From assembly GCF_900129305.1 (NCBI RefSeq), contig NZ_FQVB01000011.1:62001-126000 (forward strand): a DNA stretch of 64,000 nt, read 5' to 3'. The notes beneath the pieces were generated by a model. That model was not told the origin of the DNA and did not search any database. It saw only the letters and a list, made by a program, of their open reading frames with translations. Below are positions 1-11,522 of this stretch, in pieces (position 1 is the first letter of the stretch; every line of letters begins with the position of its first letter). Both the position numbers and the translations under genes were made by a program. This stretch comes from Desulfacinum infernum DSM 9756. GTDB taxonomy: Bacteria; Desulfobacterota; Syntrophobacteria; Syntrophobacterales; DSM-9756.

Positions 1-107
1 AAGGTGACCGGGTGCTCTTTTCCAAGTATGCGGGCACCGAGGTCAAGGTGGAAGGCGAAGAACTTCTCATTATGCGAGAGGATGACATCCTGGCCATCCT
101 CGAATAG
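1..107 (+). CDS. groES: Co-chaperonin GroES (3' end only)
   Basis: Only the last 34 codons are inside the window, read in frame 3 and ending at TAG 105-107. The tail reads [11 protein letters not shown]...[18 protein letters not shown], the typical C-terminal strand of the 10-kDa lid subunit that caps GroEL. The groEL start lies 24 bases downstream, so this is the usual groES-groEL operon. The heat-shock promoter or operator would lie upstream of the window. Confidence 0.95.
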   Translation, partial: GDRVLFSKYAGTEVKVEGEELLIMREDDILAILE

Positions 108-119
108 GCGCATCTATGA

Positions 120-1754
<1,635 letters not shown>

Positions 1755-1777
1755 ACCCCGGACACTTTCGGAAGCCA

Positions 1778-1807
1778 AAGAACCCGGACCCGGTCCGGGT
1801 TCTTTTT
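1778..1807 (+). terminator. Rho-independent terminator of groESL
   Basis: The arms AAGAACCCGGACC and GGTCCGGGTTCTT are perfectly complementary and are followed by a T-run (TTTTTTG). It lies 24 bases after the groEL stop. Confidence 0.93.
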
Positions 1808-1959
1808 TGTTGCACTCCCGAAGGCGAGTTGCTAGGAAGAGGGCGACGTATGCCCGGAGGCGGACGGAATCGGGCGGGCGCCATGCCCGCCCGAAATCGT
1901 CTTGGACCAGGCCGTCCGCGGCGGGAAATGGAGATCCTTGAGGAAGGAGGAGCCGGCTT

Positions 1960-2328
1960 ATGGCTCGAGTGACGGTGGAAGACTGCCTGAGGCAGGTGGA
2001 AAATCGTTTCGCCTTGGTGCACCTGGCGGTTCGCCGCGTTCTGCAGCTTCGAAAGGGGGCGGCGCCCCTGATCGATGCGCCCAAGAACAAGGAAGTGGTG
2101 GTGGCTCTTCGGGAGATCGCGGCCGGAAAGGTGCGCCCGGACAATATCCTGGAGCTGGAGGGCCTGGACGAGCTGAGCCTGGAGGCCCCTCCGAAAAGGA
2201 CGGCGGGCTCCAGCGCCGCCGAAATCCAGGAAGTGCTGGAAGAAGCGGCCCAGGCCGATCCGGCGTCCGAGGGCGAAGTTCAGGTGGTGGACGAGGATTC
2301 CGTGGCAGAGGATGCGGACGAAGAGTAG
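1960..2328 (+). CDS. rpoZ: DNA-directed RNA polymerase omega subunit
   Basis: The protein has 122 residues. The N-terminal half ([20 protein letters not shown]..., then ...[16 protein letters not shown]) is the conserved omega fold that clamps the beta' C terminus and helps assemble RNA polymerase. The C-terminal ~50 residues are an acidic, Ala/Glu-rich low-complexity tail. A strong AAGGAGGAG Shine-Dalgarno lies 7 bases before the ATG. It stands alone between the groESL terminator and a dispersed repeat that begins directly after its stop codon. Confidence 0.95.
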   Translation: MARVTVEDCLRQVENRFALVHLAVRRVLQLRKGAAPLIDAPKNKEVVVALREIAAGKVRPDNILELEGLDELSLEAPPKRTAGSSAAEIQEVLEEAAQADPASEGEVQVVDEDSVAEDADEE

Positions 2329-2490
2329 TGGCCGTTCGGAATGGCTCTCCGGCTTGACGGGCCGGGGAATTTCCGTTCTCTTCGCAGCCGCCGATTCCGC
2401 CCCACGGGAAAGGACGGGTCGCACCCGGTGGCCTGTGCGACATCCGGGGGTTCTTCCGCAGCCCTCTAGGGCTGCGCCACGAGAAAAATG
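2329..2490 (-). repeat. Dispersed intergenic repeat, copy 1 (degenerate)
   Basis: It begins right after the rpoZ stop. It shares GGCTCTCCG, CGGGCCGGGGAATTT and the hairpin GCAGCCCTCTAGGGCTGC followed by GCCACGAGAAA with the copies near 9.6, 24.5, 30.9 and 41.7 kb. Orientation matches the 41.7-kb copy and is opposite to the other three. The inner GC palindrome is decayed (CAGCCGCCGATTCCGCCCC), so this looks like the oldest copy. No coding capacity is seen. Confidence 0.7.
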
Positions 2491-2498
2491 GAAGACGC

Positions 2499-2861
2499 AT
2501 GGCCGACAACGGATTGCTCTCATGCCTGCAGAAACGGGATCTGCTGAACCGGTCCGCCGTGTCCGTGGATGAGCTCCTCCAGTGGGCGCGACGCTACGAG
2601 CAGGCGGGCCTTGTGCACGACGCCGTGGATTTCTACGAGAAGGCCCAGGCCAATGAGGAAATCCGGCGCCTCATGGAAAAGGCGGTCCAGGAAGGCGACT
2701 ATTTTCTGCTCAAGCGTTTGTCCACCCTCCTCGGGGCCGCTCCGGATGCGGCCACATGGCGTTCCTTGGCGGAAAGAGCAAGGGAACTGGGCAAGGAGCT
2801 CTTTTCCCAGCGGGCCATGAGCGAAGCCGAACCCCGGGAGCCTTCGGGCGAGCGCGCTTGA
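2499..2861 (+). CDS. Hypothetical helical protein
   Basis: This is a 120-residue cytoplasmic protein (MADNGLLSCLQKRDLLNRSA...) that I do not recognise. It is mostly predicted helix, with a TPR-like stretch around residues 25-75 (WARRYEQAGLVHDAVDFYEKAQ, EEIRRLMEKAVQEGDYF) that resembles one and a half helical-hairpin repeats. There are no signal peptide, membrane segment or catalytic motifs. It sits directly upstream of dnaJ, and the candidate dnaJ -35 box overlaps its stop codon. A chaperone-linked role is guilt by association only. Confidence 0.7.
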   Translation: MADNGLLSCLQKRDLLNRSAVSVDELLQWARRYEQAGLVHDAVDFYEKAQANEEIRRLMEKAVQEGDYFLLKRLSTLLGAAPDAATWRSLAERARELGKELFSQRAMSEAEPREPSGERA

Positions 2862-2886
2862 CAAACGGCCGGGGCATGCTTACGAG
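2858..2886 (+). promoter_or_regulatory. Candidate sigma-70 promoter for dnaJ
   Basis: A perfect TTGACA (2858-2863) is followed after 17 bases by TACGAG (2881-2886), a weak -10 box. It overlaps the stop codon of the preceding gene and lies about 60 bases before the dnaJ start. Confidence 0.4.
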
Positions 2887-2927
2887 ATACGTTGTGCACG
2901 TTGCCCGCTGGCGCCTAAAATCTTTAA

Positions 2928-4094
<1,167 letters not shown>

Positions 4095-4180
4095 GAATCC
4101 CTTGCGTGTTTGGTGCACACCGTGCCGAGCGCCTATGCAGGATGCTGCCCCTTGAGACGGGAACCCGGCTGAAAGGAGGA

Positions 4181-4399
4181 ATGGCGGTGTGGTACGAACA
4201 CCAACCCGGTCAGTATGAAGATTTCCATGCCACGGCCCTCTATTGTCCCAAGTGCCGTGATGCCATGCCCGTGCGCAGCCGGTTGTTGCTGGTGCTGCCC
4301 GACGGGGAACTCCACGAATACCTCTGCCAGGTCTGCTCCACGTCCGTGGGAACCAAGACGGTGAAACAACAGCCGGACGGGCGTCTCATCGTGATGTGA
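4181..4399 (+). CDS. Small zinc-ribbon protein, unknown function
   Basis: The 72-residue product (MAVWYEHQPGQYEDFHA...) has two Cys pairs, CPKC near residue 24 and CQVC near residue 53, spaced like a zinc ribbon. ATG 4181 follows a perfect AAGGAGGA by one base; longer in-frame starts would overlap dnaJ. There is no membrane segment. The function is unknown. It lies between dnaJ and the ABC operon on the same strand. Confidence 0.75.
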   Translation: MAVWYEHQPGQYEDFHATALYCPKCRDAMPVRSRLLLVLPDGELHEYLCQVCSTSVGTKTVKQQPDGRLIVM

Positions 4400-4441
4400 T
4401 CCGCCCGGCCGCTCCATTCCGAATCGGATGAGGTGACGGCG

Positions 4442-5422
4442 ATGATTGAAGTGCAGGGATTGACCAAGTTCTATGGGACCGTTCCCGCCATTCAAGACGT
4501 GAACTTCCACATCCACAAGGGGGAAGTGGTGGGATTCCTGGGGCCCAACGGGGCGGGCAAGTCCACCACGATCCGGATTCTCACCTGCTACATGCCTCCC
4601 ACCGCCGGTGAGGCCCGTGTGGACGGCCTGGACTGTTTCCAAAAGTCCCTGGAAGTGCGCCGGCGCATCGGGTATCTGCCGGAAAATGTTCCCTTATACA
4701 ATGAAATGACGGTCCGGCGCTTCCTGCGGTTCGTGGCCCAGGCCAAGGGCGTGGAAGCCCGGGAGCTCCCCCGGGAAGTGGACCGTGTGGTGGACGTGTG
4801 CGGACTGGAGCGGGTCAGAAACCGGATCATCGGCAATCTTTCCAAAGGGTATCGCCAGCGGGTGGGGCTCGCCCAGGCGCTTCTCAACAACCCGCCGGTG
4901 CTCATCTTGGATGAGCCCACCATCGGGCTGGATCCCACGCAGATCGTGGAGATCCGGCGCCTGATCCGAGATCTGCGGGAAGACCACACCATCTTGTTGA
5001 GCAGCCACATCCTGCCGGAAGTGGCCCAGATCTGCCAGCGGGTCCTGATCCTCAACAAGGGCCGTATCGTGGCCACGGACTCCCCGGATGCGTTGACGGC
5101 CCAGCTGCAAAAATCCGCCAAGATCGCCCTGACCGTGGAAGGAGACGGCCGGCAGCTTGCCCGCGCCCTGGAAACCATGGACGGCATTCTGGCCGTGCAG
5201 CTGGAATCCAACCACCATTCCCGGCTCATCCTGGAAACCGATCGATCGCGGGATCTGCGCCCTGAGATCGCCCGCAAGGTGGTGGAGGAAGGGCTGGGGC
5301 TGCTGGAACTCAAGGCCATGGATCTGAGCCTGGAGGATATCTTCATGCAGCTGGTGACGGAAGAGGCTCCCGTTGAGGAAGGTGCGGTGGAGGCTTCGGA
5401 GACGGCGGAGGAAGGGAAATGA
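4442..5422 (+). CDS. ABC transporter ATP-binding protein (GldA-like)
   Basis: The 326-residue ABC ATPase has Walker A GPNGAGKST near residue 37, signature LSKGYRQRVGLAQ near 135, Walker B LILDEPTIGLDP and H-loop SSHILPEV. A DUF4162-like C-terminal extension follows. It resembles GldA/CcmA-type importer or exporter ATPases. ATG 4442 has GAGGTGA five bases upstream; GTG 4433 is the alternative. The stop overlaps the next gene's start (ATGATGA), so the two are translationally coupled. The acidic C-terminal tail (EEAPVEEGAVEASETAEEGK) is unusual. Confidence 0.9.
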   Translation: MIEVQGLTKFYGTVPAIQDVNFHIHKGEVVGFLGPNGAGKSTTIRILTCYMPPTAGEARVDGLDCFQKSLEVRRRIGYLPENVPLYNEMTVRRFLRFVAQAKGVEARELPREVDRVVDVCGLERVRNRIIGNLSKGYRQRVGLAQALLNNPPVLILDEPTIGLDPTQIVEIRRLIRDLREDHTILLSSHILPEVAQICQRVLILNKGRIVATDSPDALTAQLQKSAKIALTVEGDGRQLARALETMDGILAVQLESNHHSRLILETDRSRDLRPEIARKVVEEGLGLLELKAMDLSLEDIFMQLVTEEAPVEEGAVEASETAEEGK

Positions 5423-6192
5423 TGAGGGGATTCGTGTCCGTGTACCGAAAGGAGCTTTATCTCTTGTTCGCGTCGCCCATCTTCTATGCGGTGGCGTTCA
5501 TCTTTCTGGTGCTCAACGGATATTTCTTCTACAGTTCGGTGGCCTACTACAACCTGCTGAGCTTCCAGGCGGGCCAGAATCCGTTCATGGCTGGCCAGCT
5601 CAACCTCATGGACATGGTGGTGCGCCCCCTGTTCATGGATATCTGCATCGTCCTGCTCCTGGTGGCCCCCCTGCTCACCATGCGCACCTACGCCGACGAG
5701 AGGAAGACGGGCACGGTGGAGCTTCTCTTCACGCTGCCGGTGACCGACGGCGGAGCCTTGGCCGCCAAGTTTTTGGGCGTCCTCACTGTTCTCTTCGTCC
5801 TGCTGGCGGGGACCCTGCCCGGGATGGCCCTTCTGGAGTACCTCTCGGATCTCAACTGGAAGGCCGTGCTGTGCGGCTACCTGGGCCTCTTCCTCCTGGG
5901 ATCAGCCTTCATGGCGCTGGGAGTCTTTACCTCCTCGCTTTCGAGGAACCAGATCATTGCGGCGGTGCTTTCCTTTGGCGCCCTGCTCCTTTTCTGGGTC
6001 ATCAGCTGGATGAGTTCCGTGCTGGGCCCGGGGGCCTCCCGGATCATTGAGTACCTGTCCATCATCCGCCATTTCGACACCTTCTCCAAGGGGGTGCTCG
6101 ATTCCAGGGATGTGATCTACTATCTGCTATTTATAGCGTTCTTCCTCTTTGTCACCCTGCGACAGATCGAATCGTACCGCTGGCGGGGCTGA
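5419..6192 (+). CDS. ABC-2 family permease (GldF-like)
   Basis: The 257-residue inner-membrane protein has about six hydrophobic helices, starting after a short cytoplasmic N terminus (MMRGFVSVYRKELYLLFASP). The motif MRTYADERKTGTVELLFTLPVTD is typical of ABC-2 permeases of the GldF/NosY kind. It overlaps the ATPase gene by 4 bases and pairs with it as the membrane subunit. The substrate is unknown; in Bacteroidetes the relatives support gliding, which this organism is not implied to do. Confidence 0.88.
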   Translation: MMRGFVSVYRKELYLLFASPIFYAVAFIFLVLNGYFFYSSVAYYNLLSFQAGQNPFMAGQLNLMDMVVRPLFMDICIVLLLVAPLLTMRTYADERKTGTVELLFTLPVTDGGALAAKFLGVLTVLFVLLAGTLPGMALLEYLSDLNWKAVLCGYLGLFLLGSAFMALGVFTSSLSRNQIIAAVLSFGALLLFWVISWMSSVLGPGASRIIEYLSIIRHFDTFSKGVLDSRDVIYYLLFIAFFLFVTLRQIESYRWRG

Positions 6193-6243
6193 TCCCGGTC
6201 CAACGGAGATCCCCCGGCGGCGAAACCACGGAGGCGAATGGTC

Positions 6244-7722
6244 ATGCCCAAGCAGAAAAGAGCTCGAAGGAGCCTGGTCTACGGATCCAATACGTTCGTT
6301 TCCATCTTGGTGTTCCTGGCGATACTTGTATTCGTCGCCCTCATTGCCGAACGGCATCCCTTGCGCGTCGACCTGACGGATTCCGGGGAGTTCAGCCTGT
6401 CGGAACAGTCCCGGAAGGTGGTGGCGTCTTTGCCGGAGCCGGTCACCATCAAGGCCTTTTTCGCGTCGGCCTCCCCCGAATGGCTCAAGACCAAGGATCT
6501 TTTGGAAACCTACCGCTACCACAACAAGAAAATCCGCTATGAATTCGTGGATCCCGATCGGCAGCCGGAAATCGCCCGCCAATATGAAATCCGCGATTAC
6601 GGCACGCTGGTACTTGAAGGCTTCGGCCGGAAGGAAACCGTCCTCAGCCCCGATGAGGAAGCCATCACCAACGCACTGCTCAAGCTCTCCCGAAAAGAGG
6701 AGAAGAAGATCTACTTCCTGACGGGGCACGGGGAGCGGTCCCTTGGCGAGATCAACAAGGTGGGCTATTCCACGGTGAAGTCCGCCCTGGAAAAGGAAAA
6801 CTACGCGGTGGACGAGCTCAACCTGATGCAGCGGGAGCAGGTCCCCGAGGACGCGGCCGTGGTGGTGGTGGCCGGTCCGAAAAAACCGCTCTTTCCCGAA
6901 GAGGTGGCATCCTTGGAGGCCTATGTGAAAAGGGGCGGCAAGGTGGTCCTTTTCCTGGACCCGGGACGTGACGGAGGCCTGAAGGAGTTCGCCCGGTCCT
7001 TCGGCATCGATGTGGGCGACGACATGGTGATCGACAAGCTGAGTCGCGTCTTCGGCGGCAGTTACCTCATGCCCGTGGTGACCCAGTACGGCGGGCACAA
7101 GATCACCGACGGCTTTAACGTGGCCACCTTCTACTCGGAAGCCCGCTCGGTGCGTCCCCTGGAGGAAAAACCCGAGGGGGTGACGGTGATCACCCTGGCC
7201 TCCACCTCGGAAAATGCGTGGGCGGAAACGGATCTGGAGCGGCTTCACAAGGGCGAGGCCAGCTTCGAGGAGGGGCAAGACAAGCCCGGGCCCGTCCCCC
7301 TGGTGGTGCTGGCCGCCGTGGACAGCGGCAAGTTTTCCAAGGTTGATACGACGGAGAAACCCCAGGGAGAAACCGGTTCGGCGAAGGCGTCCGGCCATGG
7401 AGAAAAGGACGAGGACAATGTGGCCCATGCCGCGGAAGCAGAACCTCCCATGGGGTACCTGGTGGTGGCGGGGGATTCCGATTTCGTGGACAACACCCAC
7501 TTCGGGCTATCGGGAAACGGGGACTTCTTCCTGAATACCGTGCACTTCCTGGCGGAAGAGGAGACCCTCATCACCATTGAACCGCGCAAGAAGGAGGGCC
7601 AGACCCTCATGCTCACCCAAGGCCAGGCGCGGCTGGTCTTCTGGGTGCCCCTGGTGCTGGTCCCGGCCCTGGTGCTCATCGTTGGCCTCGGAGTCTATCG
7701 GGTTCGGAGGGCTCAGAGATGA
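6244..7722 (+). CDS. GldG-like ABC-associated protein
   Basis: The 492-residue protein has one N-terminal membrane helix (residues ~15-38), a large extracytoplasmic domain of the GldG/ABC_transp_aux type (PF09822-like; VDLTDSGEFSLSEQSRKV..., YFLTGHGERS), and a second helix near the C terminus (VFWVPLVLVPALVLIVGLGVY). ATG 6244 sits 8 bases after GGAGG; ATG 6238 is too close to that site. It is third in the operon after the ATPase and permease, and its stop overlaps the next start. It probably forms the periplasmic part of the ABC complex. Confidence 0.85.
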   Translation: MPKQKRARRSLVYGSNTFVSILVFLAILVFVALIAERHPLRVDLTDSGEFSLSEQSRKVVASLPEPVTIKAFFASASPEWLKTKDLLETYRYHNKKIRYEFVDPDRQPEIARQYEIRDYGTLVLEGFGRKETVLSPDEEAITNALLKLSRKEEKKIYFLTGHGERSLGEINKVGYSTVKSALEKENYAVDELNLMQREQVPEDAAVVVVAGPKKPLFPEEVASLEAYVKRGGKVVLFLDPGRDGGLKEFARSFGIDVGDDMVIDKLSRVFGGSYLMPVVTQYGGHKITDGFNVATFYSEARSVRPLEEKPEGVTVITLASTSENAWAETDLERLHKGEASFEEGQDKPGPVPLVVLAAVDSGKFSKVDTTEKPQGETGSAKASGHGEKDEDNVAHAAEAEPPMGYLVVAGDSDFVDNTHFGLSGNGDFFLNTVHFLAEEETLITIEPRKKEGQTLMLTQGQARLVFWVPLVLVPALVLIVGLGVYRVRRAQR

Positions 7723-9074
7723 AGTGGCGGCAGACGGTTGTTTACGTGATCGTTCTCGCGCTCGTGGCCGGCTACTACTATTACTTCGAAGTGGTGAAAA
7801 GGAAAGAAAAGGAGGAGGCGGAAAGGGCGGCCAAGAAGGTCTTCGCCGTTTCCAAGGATGACGTCCGGGAGTTGGTGGTGGCCCGGAAGGGCGAGGCGCC
7901 GGTGGAGCTCGTCAAGTCCGACGGAGTCTGGAGGATCCGAAAACCCCTGGAAACGGAGGCCGACAAAGCCGCCGTGGAGTCGCTTTTGAGCACCCTGGTG
8001 GAGCTCGAAACGGAGCGTTCCATCGAGGATGTGCCCAAGGATCTCAAGCCTTTCGGGCTGGAGGAGCCGGAGCTCACCCTTCGCTTCCGTTCGGGGGACC
8101 AATGGCACGAGCTTCGCCTGGGAACGCAGAACCCGGCGCAGGACAGCCGTTACGGGACTCGGGGCCGGGAGGGGGATCTTTTCCTGGTGGCTTCCGGTAC
8201 CTGGGGAGTGCTCAACAAGGGCTTGAACGAACTGCGCCGACGCGATCTCTTCACGTTTGAAAACGACCAGGTGAAACGTCTGGTGGTGGCCTGGAGCCGA
8301 GGGGCGGAGGTGGAACTGGAGCGTAAAGAGGGCGGCGACGCCTGGTTCGCCCCTGAAGATCCCGAAAGAAAGATCAAGGCGGGCAAGGTGGAAAACGTCC
8401 TGGACCAGATCCGCTGGCTTCGTGCCAAGAACTTCGTGGACGAAAAGGGTGAGGGCGGCCGCTCCGCCCTGGAGCGTCCCCTGGTGACCGTGACCCTGGA
8501 ACTCAAAGACGGGGAAAGACGAACGCTCCAGGTGGCGGAGTCCACCGCGGGGGCGAACGAAGCCCGGGCACTTGGTTCCGAACTGCCCTTCGTGGCGGAG
8601 GTGGACAAGGACATCCTGGAGGAACTTCCCCGGGACCTCCACGACGTGGAGGATCGCTCCGTCTTTGCCGGAGATCCGGATGCGATCACGGAGGTGGAGT
8701 GGGTCCTGGGCGACTCCAAGGGCCGTGTGGTCCGCCTGGGCGAAGGAGAGTGGGGGCGGGCCCGGGACGAGGGAGAGCCCGAAAAATTGAAGGAATCCTG
8801 GCGGGTGCGGTCGGTCTTCTGGGAGTGGGAGGATCTGGAATACGAAAAGAAGGATCCTACGCAGAAAAAGCCGGACGATGATAAGCTCGCCGGGATCGTA
8901 TTCCGCGGCAAGGAAGGTGAAACTTTGGCTGCCTTTACCTGGAAGAAGCTTCCGGAAAAGGAGGTTCCCGATACGGTTCCTCTCTGGACGGATCAGGGGG
9001 AGGCCCTTCTTGTGAAGACCGAGAACCTGCGACAAATCGAAAAAAAGATAACCGAATTGGCGGGCGCCCCCTGA
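7719..9074 (+). CDS. DUF4340 domain protein
   Basis: The 451-residue protein begins with a single membrane anchor (VVYVIVLALVAGYYYYFEVV) and a Lys/Glu-rich helix. Repeated DUF4340-type beta modules follow, with the pattern ...SDGVWRIRKPLETEADKAAVESLLSTL..., typical of proteins encoded after GldG. The ATGA overlap with the preceding gene makes a four-gene operon. It is likely an exported or periplasmic partner of the ABC complex; its biochemical role is unknown. It ends 7 bases before the convergent queF stop. Confidence 0.85.
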   Translation: MKWRQTVVYVIVLALVAGYYYYFEVVKRKEKEEAERAAKKVFAVSKDDVRELVVARKGEAPVELVKSDGVWRIRKPLETEADKAAVESLLSTLVELETERSIEDVPKDLKPFGLEEPELTLRFRSGDQWHELRLGTQNPAQDSRYGTRGREGDLFLVASGTWGVLNKGLNELRRRDLFTFENDQVKRLVVAWSRGAEVELERKEGGDAWFAPEDPERKIKAGKVENVLDQIRWLRAKNFVDEKGEGGRSALERPLVTVTLELKDGERRTLQVAESTAGANEARALGSELPFVAEVDKDILEELPRDLHDVEDRSVFAGDPDAITEVEWVLGDSKGRVVRLGEGEWGRARDEGEPEKLKESWRVRSVFWEWEDLEYEKKDPTQKKPDDDKLAGIVFRGKEGETLAAFTWKKLPEKEVPDTVPLWTDQGEALLVKTENLRQIEKKITELAGAP

Positions 9075-9080
9075 TGTTTT

Positions 9081-9548
9081 CTATTCCCGGCCGCCCCGGT
9101 AGGAGGTCCTGCCGATGGGAAGCGGGGTGCAGTTGGGCGGCAGAGTCCCCGTTTCCACCACCACGTCGATGGTGATTCCTCCCCGGGCATACCAAAGGCC
9201 CACCACCCGAAGGTATTTGGGGTCCATGGCTTCCTGGAGCCGTTTGTGGATATAGACCGTGCAGGCCTCATGGAACGTGCCGTGGTTCCGGAAGCTTCCC
9301 AGGAAGAGCTTGAATGCCTTGCTTTCCACGAGCCTGGGGCCCGGCACGTAGTCCACCACGATGACGGCGAAGTCCGGCTGCCCGGTGATGGGACAGATGG
9401 TGGTAAATTCGGGAGCCGTGAGGCGGACCACGTAGTCCGTGTCGGGATGGGGGTTGGGAAAGGTTTCCAGAACGGCGTCTTCGGGACGTTCCGGTGTTTC
9501 CACCTTCTTTCCGAGAAGACTCAGCTGCTCATAGATCTTTTCCGTCAC
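9081..9548 (-). CDS. queF: NADPH-dependent 7-cyano-7-deazaguanine reductase
   Basis: The enzyme reduces preQ0 to preQ1 in queuosine synthesis. It is the short unimodular form (155 residues). The catalytic Cys52 lies in [14 protein letters not shown] with the partner Asp59, and the QueF signature [14 protein letters not shown] follows. Start GTG 9548 is chosen because AAAGGAGGC lies four bases upstream; longer frames run into the repeat element. It converges with the DUF4340 gene. No queC, queD or queE is adjacent. Confidence 0.93.
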   Translation of the reverse strand: MTEKIYEQLSLLGKKVETPERPEDAVLETFPNPHPDTDYVVRLTAPEFTTICPITGQPDFAVIVVDYVPGPRLVESKAFKLFLGSFRNHGTFHEACTVYIHKRLQEAMDPKYLRVVGLWYARGGITIDVVVETGTLPPNCTPLPIGRTSYRGGRE

Positions 9549-9587
9549 AGAAGCCTCCTTTCTTTTCAATCTGCCAGGTTCCTGTGA

Positions 9588-9792
9588 ACTTGGCCGAAAA
9601 GGCTGGGGATAACCGCTTTTCTCGTAGCGCAGCCCTTCGGGGCTGCGGAAGGGCTTCCCAGTAGTCGGATAGGCCACGGGTGCCCGTCGTCCTCTCAAGA
9701 GGCCGCGATGGCCGATTCCCGCGGGGATGAAGCCCCGCGGCTACGAAAAGAATGAAAATTCCCCGGGGCTCTCGAGTCGGCGGGCGATCCCC
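9588..9792 (+). repeat. Dispersed intergenic repeat, copy 2
   Basis: It fills the gap between rmuC and queF. The hairpin TAGCGCAGCCCTTCGGGGCTGC at 9626-9650 and the palindrome CGCGGGG-ATGAA-GCCCCGCG followed by GCTACGA near 9720-9745 match the copies at 24.4 and 30.8 kb, with a diverged ~60-bp spacer (GTCGGATAGGCCACGG) between. The region 9793-9864 shows nothing else recognisable. Confidence 0.8.
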
Positions 9793-9864
9793 GGTTCCAG
9801 GGCAGAGTCCTGCAACCAGGAGGAAAGCCGACTGCAGATCTTTGGCCCCATCTTCCGGTGATCC

Positions 9865-11415
9865 TCATCGGCTGAGATCGTCGGCTTCCTCCGCCCGGTC
9901 CTCCGGCAGGGACAGGTCGGCCACGCTCCTGGGGGTGACGCTCACTCCTTCGCACACCGGGATCTCCTCCCCCGTGGGGATGCCCAGTTCCTGGAACCGC
10001 CGGGCACTTACCAGCACCCTTCGTTCCAGGGCGCCCACGGTCCGGTTGTAGCTTTCCACGGCCCGGGCGAGATGGGTCCCCATATCCTGCAGGTAGCCGG
10101 CCATGCGGGCAAGTCGTTCGTGCAGCTCCCGCCCCAGGCGGCTGATGACTTGCGCATTGCGGGCCATTTCCTGCTGCTGCCAGCCGTAGGCCACTGCCCG
10201 CAGGAGCGCAATGAGTGTGGTCGGGGTAGCCAGGACCACGCGTTGCTGCATCCCCGCTTCGATGAGGCCGGGATCCTGTTCCAGGGCCGCGCTGAAAAAG
10301 GCCTCTCCGGGCACGAAGAGCACCACGAAGTCCGGGGCCTTGGCGAACTGGTTCCAGTAGTTCTTGGACGCCAGCTGCTGGATGTGCGCCCGCAGGTGCC
10401 TGGCGTGGCTCTGAAGGTGCTTTGCCCGGTCTTCTTCCGATGGGGCCTCCACGGCTTCCAGGTAGCCTTGCAGCGGAACCTTGGCGTCCACCACCACGAG
10501 GCGGTCGCCCGGCAGGTGCACCACCATGTCCGGGCGAAGGGCGGTCGGCCCCTGAGCGGCGGCCTGTTCGCTAAAGTCGCAGTGCCGGTTCATGCCCGCC
10601 AGCTCCACCACGCGGCGGAGGGTGAGTTCTCCCCAGCGGCCCCGCACCTGGGGTTGACGCAGGGCGTTGACCAGTTTGCCGGTTTCCTGGATGAGTTGGC
10701 TTTGGGCGGCGCTGAGGCTTTCCACCTGCTGCGAAAGGCGGGCGTAGGCTTGTTGGCGTTCCCGTTCCATGGCCTGCACCGCCTGATCGTATTTTCCCAG
10801 GGCCTGGGACAAGGGGGACAACAAGGTTTCCAGGCCCTGCTTCTTCTGCTCCAGGTCGGCCGCGGCCGCATCCTGGAACTGGGCGAGGGCGTTCCTGGCG
10901 AGATGGAGGAAGATTTGTGTGTTCTTTTGCAGGGCTTGGGCCGCCAGGGCCTCGAAGGCCTGGCCCATCTTCTCCCGAGCCTGCTCGTAGGAAGAGAGCT
11001 GGTCCTGGAAGGCGGCCCGCTCCTTTTGCAGCGTGGTTTCCAGGACGGCCATCTCCCGGCGAAGTTCGCCCAGGGCTTCGCTCAGCCGGTTCCTTTCCCG
11101 CCGCTCCTCCTCCAGTTCCCTTTCTAGGGCGGGGATTCTCCGGACTTCCTGGGCGAGGGCGGCCCGTTTTTCCGTTTCGTTGAGAAGGGACTCCCGGATT
11201 CGGGCCGCCTCCTGGCGAACCCTTTCCACCTCCGCTTCCAGGCTTGCCCGTCGCTGCTGTTCCTCCAAGGCCTTCCCGCGCCAGGTGTCCCGTTCTTCAC
11301 GAAGACGCGCTTCCCGATCTCTCCATCCCCTGCGGTGATGGAAAAAGAAAGCGAGGGCGATCAGGATGGCGACTCCCGCGGCCCCCCATCCCCAGACGGT
11401 CATGTCCAGCGCCAT
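9865..11415 (-). CDS. rmuC: DNA recombination protein RmuC homologue
   Basis: The 516-residue protein has an N-terminal membrane helix (AAGVAILIALAFFFHHRRGW), a long coiled coil of about 190 residues rich in Glu, Arg and Gln, and then the RmuC nuclease-fold domain (LRQPQVRGRWGELTLRRVVE, VVVDAKVPLQGYLEA, FVPGEAFFSAALEQDP, ATPTTLIALLRAVAYGW). RmuC limits inversion at short inverted repeats in E. coli. The PD-(D/E)xK-like residues ELAG and D-x-K are visible. Upstream and downstream genes appear unrelated. Confidence 0.93.
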   Translation of the reverse strand: MALDMTVWGWGAAGVAILIALAFFFHHRRGWRDREARLREERDTWRGKALEEQQRRASLEAEVERVRQEAARIRESLLNETEKRAALAQEVRRIPALERELEEERRERNRLSEALGELRREMAVLETTLQKERAAFQDQLSSYEQAREKMGQAFEALAAQALQKNTQIFLHLARNALAQFQDAAAADLEQKKQGLETLLSPLSQALGKYDQAVQAMERERQQAYARLSQQVESLSAAQSQLIQETGKLVNALRQPQVRGRWGELTLRRVVELAGMNRHCDFSEQAAAQGPTALRPDMVVHLPGDRLVVVDAKVPLQGYLEAVEAPSEEDRAKHLQSHARHLRAHIQQLASKNYWNQFAKAPDFVVLFVPGEAFFSAALEQDPGLIEAGMQQRVVLATPTTLIALLRAVAYGWQQQEMARNAQVISRLGRELHERLARMAGYLQDMGTHLARAVESYNRTVGALERRVLVSARRFQELGIPTGEEIPVCEGVSVTPRSVADLSLPEDRAEEADDLSR

Positions 11416-11522
11416 CGTCTGTGTCTTCCTTTCTCAAACGTTCGGGAACAGGCCCCATGCCTTCCGTTGCCCCCTTCCGGATTCTCTCGATGGTAGCGGC
11501 GTTCGGCCGGGCGTAACAGAGG